Below, piece after piece: positions 60,600-64,000 of a DNA stretch of 64,000 nt (the first letter of the stretch is position 1; each line of letters starts with the position of its first letter). The stretch lies in assembly GCA_020466095.1 (NCBI GenBank), contig CM035808.1:7671133-7735132 (forward strand), read 5' to 3'. Both the position numbers and the translations under genes were made by a program. The stretch is from Chlorops oryzae. Lineage: Eukaryota > Arthropoda > Insecta > Diptera > Chloropidae. The notes under the pieces are model-generated. The model saw only the letters and a program-made list of their open reading frames with translations, was not told the DNA's origin and did no database searches.

Positions 60600-60741
60600 A
60601 TGTTGCAGCGTAAAATCCCAATGGGTCCCGACATTCGAACATTGGTCGAACCCACCACTTTCGCGTGCGCTTTTTTGCCTCAATGTATTTTCGATGGCCT
60701 AAAAATGCTGCCTTATCCCCGTTTAGCTTAATGTCAACCAT
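60406..60741 (-). pseudogene. ORF with Harbinger-transposase-like N-terminus
   Basis: From an ATG at 60739-60741 the ORF reads KKRTRKWWVRPMFECRD and GFYAATFIGMKKDELEMF. KRxWWVRP.....R...G.Y at the start, followed by an acidic ...DE..F, is the usual N-terminus of PIF/Harbinger (HARBI1-like) transposases. No catalytic DDE region follows. The last ~60 codons are antisense to the MADF ORF and are probably not real protein. Similarity is by eye only. Confidence 0.4.
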
Positions 60742-61197
60742 GTTTTAACCAAATTTAATTTTTTTCAAATTTTCGTTCGGTACAAAGCCAAAACCCTGAT
60801 TTCGGTTCCAACAAATGGTTCAAAATTTTTTTTCGCGTTTCCCCTTTGCCTAAGGAAACGAATTTTTAAAATGAAAAGGAAAAAAATTCCTTATTCATTT
60901 TCTTAAAAATTGATAATTCGAATTATTAACCAAATACCAATTGAATTTTTAAAAACAACAAAAACCATTATTTGTTTAATAATTTTTTTTAAATTTTCAA
61001 TGAAATTAATAAATTAGGAAGAATTTAACAAAAATTTTTTATTAAAAAAAAATAAAAATAACCTATTGCTTACGTACTCGCGACACGCTTTGTGCTTGTC
61101 CTTCTCTTTTCTGCTGTTTCAATATGGCGGTCGATTATTGACAGTTCGCTAGTGAAGCTAGTGCTGCCATATTTGGGTAAATATTCTCTTCTTAAAG

Positions 61198-61767
61198 GTG
61201 CAATCAGTGATGCCATAAGATTCCATAACAGAACATAACATAATCAGCTGATTCGATCTATTCAATACATTTTGCATGCAAGTGGTTAGTCAACCCATAA
61301 CATAACTTACCATAACAGAAGAAGCTGTAGAAAATAGATTTTTCTTATGGCGTGTTATGTTAGAGCGAATCAGCTGATATTTATGAGTGCTGCCAAATGT
61401 TTCCTAAATCTGTCATATTTCCCCTTTTACGGAAATTGCCAAGAGTCTGCAATTACAACTCTTTTAAATATGATAAAAGCTATAATTATATAATTTTTTA
61501 AATATAATGATATATGGCAATATTTTTCACCCTATTTAGAAGTGTTTGTTTTAACTTTTTTTTCAAGAAATCATAATAAGTTGCGCTTTTCCCGAAATAA
61601 TTTTTTCCCTCTTTCCCTAAGGTGCGCACATTCTTATCATATTGCAACATCGGCTCCTATGTGCTCTTATGGATTCTTATGTCTTCACTGACTACTGAAA
61701 AAGCGCTTGTGTTATTTTATGTTATGTTCTGTTCTGTTATGGAATCTTATGGCATCACTGATTGCAC
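61198..61767. mobile_element. MITE with GTGCAATCAGTGATGCC ends and CTTAAAG duplication
   Basis: GTGCAATCAGTGATGCCATA and TATGGCATCACTGATTGCAC bound 570 bases. A 7-base direct repeat CTTAAAG flanks it (61191-61197 and 61768-61774). It is related to the element at 43776-44330 and to other CAGTGATGCC-ended elements in the window. Confidence 0.8.
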
Positions 61768-61771
61768 CTTA

Positions 61772-62216
61772 AAGCTAGTACACAAAGGCAGCGGAATTTG
61801 ACATTCCATATAAAAATGTATGGGCCAATTCCGTCGCGGAATGCAAAGAAATTGGAACTCCAATTAATTCCTTCGGCTAGTACACAAGAGTGAAAAAAGA
61901 GCGGAGGAATTTGACAGCGTTTTTTTTGTTTTAATTGTCGACAGATGGCGCTGAAGCGAATTTCTTCGCCATTTATTGGCCAAGTTGAATTAATTGCGAA
62001 GGAATTTTGACATTAGCAGCTGAATCCATCGGAAAATTATGGTGAACGGTTATACTGACTTCGAATATTAAAATTATTACGCTTCAAACAGCTCATGTAT
62101 TTGTATTCAAATTTACCGCCCTATGGTATCTGTCAATCTGACATTCCTTCGCGGAAATAAAATTTATTCAGCCTCAATTCCGCCAATGAATTCCGCTGCC
62201 TTTGTGTACTAGCTTT
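61772..62216. mobile_element. TTA-flanked MITE with AAGCTAGTACACAAAGG ends
   Basis: AAGCTAGTACACAAAGGCAG and CTGCCTTTGTGTACTAGCTT bound 445 bases. The site CTTCTTA ... TTATGAAGAAG compared with CTTCTTATGAAGAAG in copy 1 shows a TTA duplication, as for PIF/Harbinger. A partial inner copy of the end (GGCTAGTACACAAGAG) lies near 61878. Confidence 0.78.
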
Positions 62217-62576
62217 TATGAAGAAGCATATCTACAGATTTCGGAAATAATTTAAAAAGCTAGCTTTGAAGTATTAAATACGAAAAATTGTGGAGAATAG
62301 CTTACACTTTTTCTAAAAAAGATCTTTGGACCAACTTATTTTGTCGAAAACCGTGATAATAATTTATTTATCTTATTTCAAGAGCGTAGGGGATTTTTAA
62401 TTCAGATTGTAGGTATTTCAAAATACTTTTTCTGGCAGCACTGTATAAAACCAGTTTCTTCTTCTATTTCAAATGTCGCAGAGACAATTTTTACTAGTAT
62501 GAACACGAATAAGACACCAAAAGAGAATTCACCGTGTCTCTCGCTTGTCTTGTCTCATAGTATGAACGACGACTTA

Positions 62577-62864
62577 AATCAAAAAGTACTTTTTTAAATC
62601 TCAGGTAAAAGTGTATATATAAAAATTAATTCTTTAGTTCAGTTTATCTTATAAACAATTATAATGAATCACTTCAACCAATTATCCATATTGTATTGGG
62701 TTTAATTTCAACAGAGACCATTATTTAGTTTAAAAAATAATATTTTTACTATTTTTACGCAGCTTAAGGGTGCTCTCTCACTCGCAATCGCAACATTGCA
62801 GATTGGCCTTAATGCCTCAGAAGAATATTGACAACAATTTTGTTCAGTATTTAAAAGCCGAAAT
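62577..62864. other. mRpL30 upstream region
   Basis: AT-rich leader/promoter DNA with no other feature recognised. Confidence 0.4.
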
Positions 62865-63520
62865 ATGAATGTGAATAAATTATTGGAACCAATAAGGTTA
62901 AGTGCACTTGCGACACGTTCATACGGGAAGCACAACAAGAAGTATCTGTATAAAAACGGAGTGAAATATGGCAACATATACTATTACCCGAGGTATGTAT
63001 TTTATGTAACATAAGGTTTAATGTGATTCTAAACGTTCCATTTTCAGAACACCTGACCACCAAGATCCTCCAGTCGAACCCGTTAAGCTTTTCCGTGTCC
63101 AGAGAATCAAGCCCGTAAAAGGTAATCCATTTTCAAATTCTCACAATTTCTCACAAATTTCAAATTCTCACAATTTAAGGTAACCCATTCTGGCAGAAGC
63201 GATTGCTTAAAGACTTGGGACTAGACAAAAACCAAGGAGAGTTTACAATTGTAAAAAATATACCCGAAAACAATGCAAGATTATGGAAAATTAAGCACTT
63301 GTTGCGAGTTGACCCCATAACGTTTCCATATGGCGAGCCAACGCCAAAAGACATAAACCACACAATTTTAAAGGAAAACGGTGAATGCATTGTAACAAAA
63401 TCAATAGGACCAGTTGGAGAACGCCTAGAGGCAATTGAATCTTTTGATAAAGATCCAAAACGTTTGGACACTGATCTTCTAAAAAAAGATGCACGTTTGA
63501 AGTGGCTTAATCCTTGGTAA
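62865..63520 (+). CDS. mRpL30: Mitochondrial ribosomal protein L30 (uL30m)
   Basis: Exons 62865-62992, 63048-63121 and 63180-63520 encode 180 residues in a closed frame. It is a component of the large subunit of the mitochondrial ribosome. The N-terminus (NKLLEPIRLSALATRSYGKH) has the Arg/Ser-rich, acid-poor character of a mitochondrial presequence. The L30 core is visible in KLFRVQRIKPVKGNPFWQKR and TIVKNIPENNARLWKIKHLL. Met at 62865 is the first in frame after the leader and places the presequence correctly. Both introns are under 60 bases. It converges on the Torsin gene, with 97 bases between stops. Confidence 0.9.
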
Positions 63521-63617
63521 ACTTAATTTATTTGTTGCAAAAATAAATATATATTCACTTTGACTTAAAAAAACATTTCAACTATCATAATTATTCTGAA
63601 TGAAAATGATCAATTAA
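63521..63617. other. Shared 3' region of mRpL30 and Torsin
   Basis: A 97-base gap between convergent stops, with AATAAATA at about 63542 usable for mRpL30. Transcripts may overlap here. Confidence 0.5.
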
Positions 63618-64000
63618 TCAATTTCTCCGCAACTGAGCTTCAATTGCAACTCGTTTCTCAATGCTCTTACATCCAGATGTGGAAAAGAGGCCGAAATTAC
63701 GGTCGTAGGTTATTACATCATTTATAATCGATCTGCAAATTAGATAGGAAATATATATTTGTAGCAGCTGTCACTAAAACAAGGGGTGGGTATTACTTAC
63801 TGAACGACATCATCTTTGGGATATTTATCCCAAAGTCGAAATTCACTTTGAATGCATTTGACGACATGTTCTTTTTCAAGAGGGAGAAATGGAAAGAAAT
63901 GATCGATCACATGTGCTTCAATAAGACTTGACTTCTTCATGCCGCCATCCATATTATAAGCTGCTGTTGCGAGCGTTTGCTCGAAATGACTGAGTCGGGT
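63618..64000 (-). CDS. Torsin: Torsin-family AAA+ ATPase, C-terminal part
   Basis: Two exons, 63801-64000 (cut by the window edge) and 63618-63732, encode the last ~105 residues. Torsins are AAA+ ATPases of the ER and nuclear-envelope lumen, linked to lipid and nuclear-envelope homeostasis. The C-terminal signature is seen: VIDHFFPFLPLEKEHVVKC followed after the intron by FSTSGCKSIEKRV, where the GCK cysteine corresponds to the torsin redox-sensor Cys. The ATP-binding part lies beyond the right edge. The tail (AIEAQLRRN) differs from human torsins. Confidence 0.85.

Larger units (their letters stand above)
61067..62573. mobile_element. TTA-type TIR element, copy 2 (5'-truncated, twice invaded)
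   Basis: CTTACGTACTCG..., TGGGTAAATATTCTCTTCTTA, TGAAGAAGCATAT and the right end CTCATAGTATGAACGACGAC followed by TTA match copy 1 in order. The outer left ~90 bases with the left end are missing. Two further elements (61198-61767 and 61772-62216) interrupt it at one point. Confidence 0.75.

Overview
This window is nuclear DNA of a higher fly (Brachycera; an acalyptrate such as a tephritid would fit, but I cannot name the species). It is AT-rich, its genes have short GT-AG introns, and every recognisable protein has a close Drosophila counterpart. No prokaryotic signal is present.

Layout. About 1-11,990 is a very large palindromic satellite or foldback structure. It has ~495-bp tandem units on the + strand, a ~700-bp unique arm, a 13-bp loop, the inverted arm, and then ~16 units in reverse. 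From 12.5 kb the window carries a string of conserved genes: histone H3.3 (+, 15.6-16.1 kb); a dicarbonyl/L-xylulose reductase-type SDR (+, 20.8-22.2 kb); the ARID4-type chromatin regulator hat-trick/htk (-, 34.9-22.4 kb), with molybdenum sulfite oxidase (shop, +, 30.9-32.7 kb) nested in one of its introns; Dullard/CTDNEP1 phosphatase (+, 37.9-39.3 kb); the H3K36 methyltransferase Set2 (+, 44.9-53.9 kb); lysyl-tRNA synthetase (-, 57.6-55.2 kb); mitochondrial ribosomal protein L30 (+, 62.9-63.5 kb); and the 3' end of a Torsin gene (-, cut by the right edge). Three genes (H3.3, htk, Set2) are chromatin components. I see no operon-like relationship. htk and Dullard are divergent, Set2 and LysRS convergent, mRpL30 and Torsin convergent.

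Intergenic and intronic DNA is packed with small non-autonomous DNA transposons. Several have ends that can be set exactly from target-site duplications: three TTAA-flanked GGG-ended elements (17.0, 51.8 and 54.0 kb), hAT-like elements with 8-bp duplications (39.5 and 58.0 kb), CTAA-, TTA- and TA-flanked elements, two mini-me/DINE-1-like elements (19.8 and 30.0 kb), and tRNA-derived SINE-like pieces. Two paralogous TTA-type elements (57.75 and 61.07 kb) serve as each other's empty-site control and fix the order of three nested insertions. A MADF-domain ORF and an antisense ORF with a Harbinger-like N-terminus (60.4-60.7 kb) look like the remains of a PIF/Harbinger coding cassette.

Quality note: reading frames of otherwise intact genes are broken by single-base indels at about seven places (Set2 x3, htk x3, LysRS x1), most in homopolymer or simple-repeat context. 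I read these mainly as assembly errors, not gene decay. Exon coordinates come from conserved splice phase and protein similarity recalled from family knowledge; no alignment was run.
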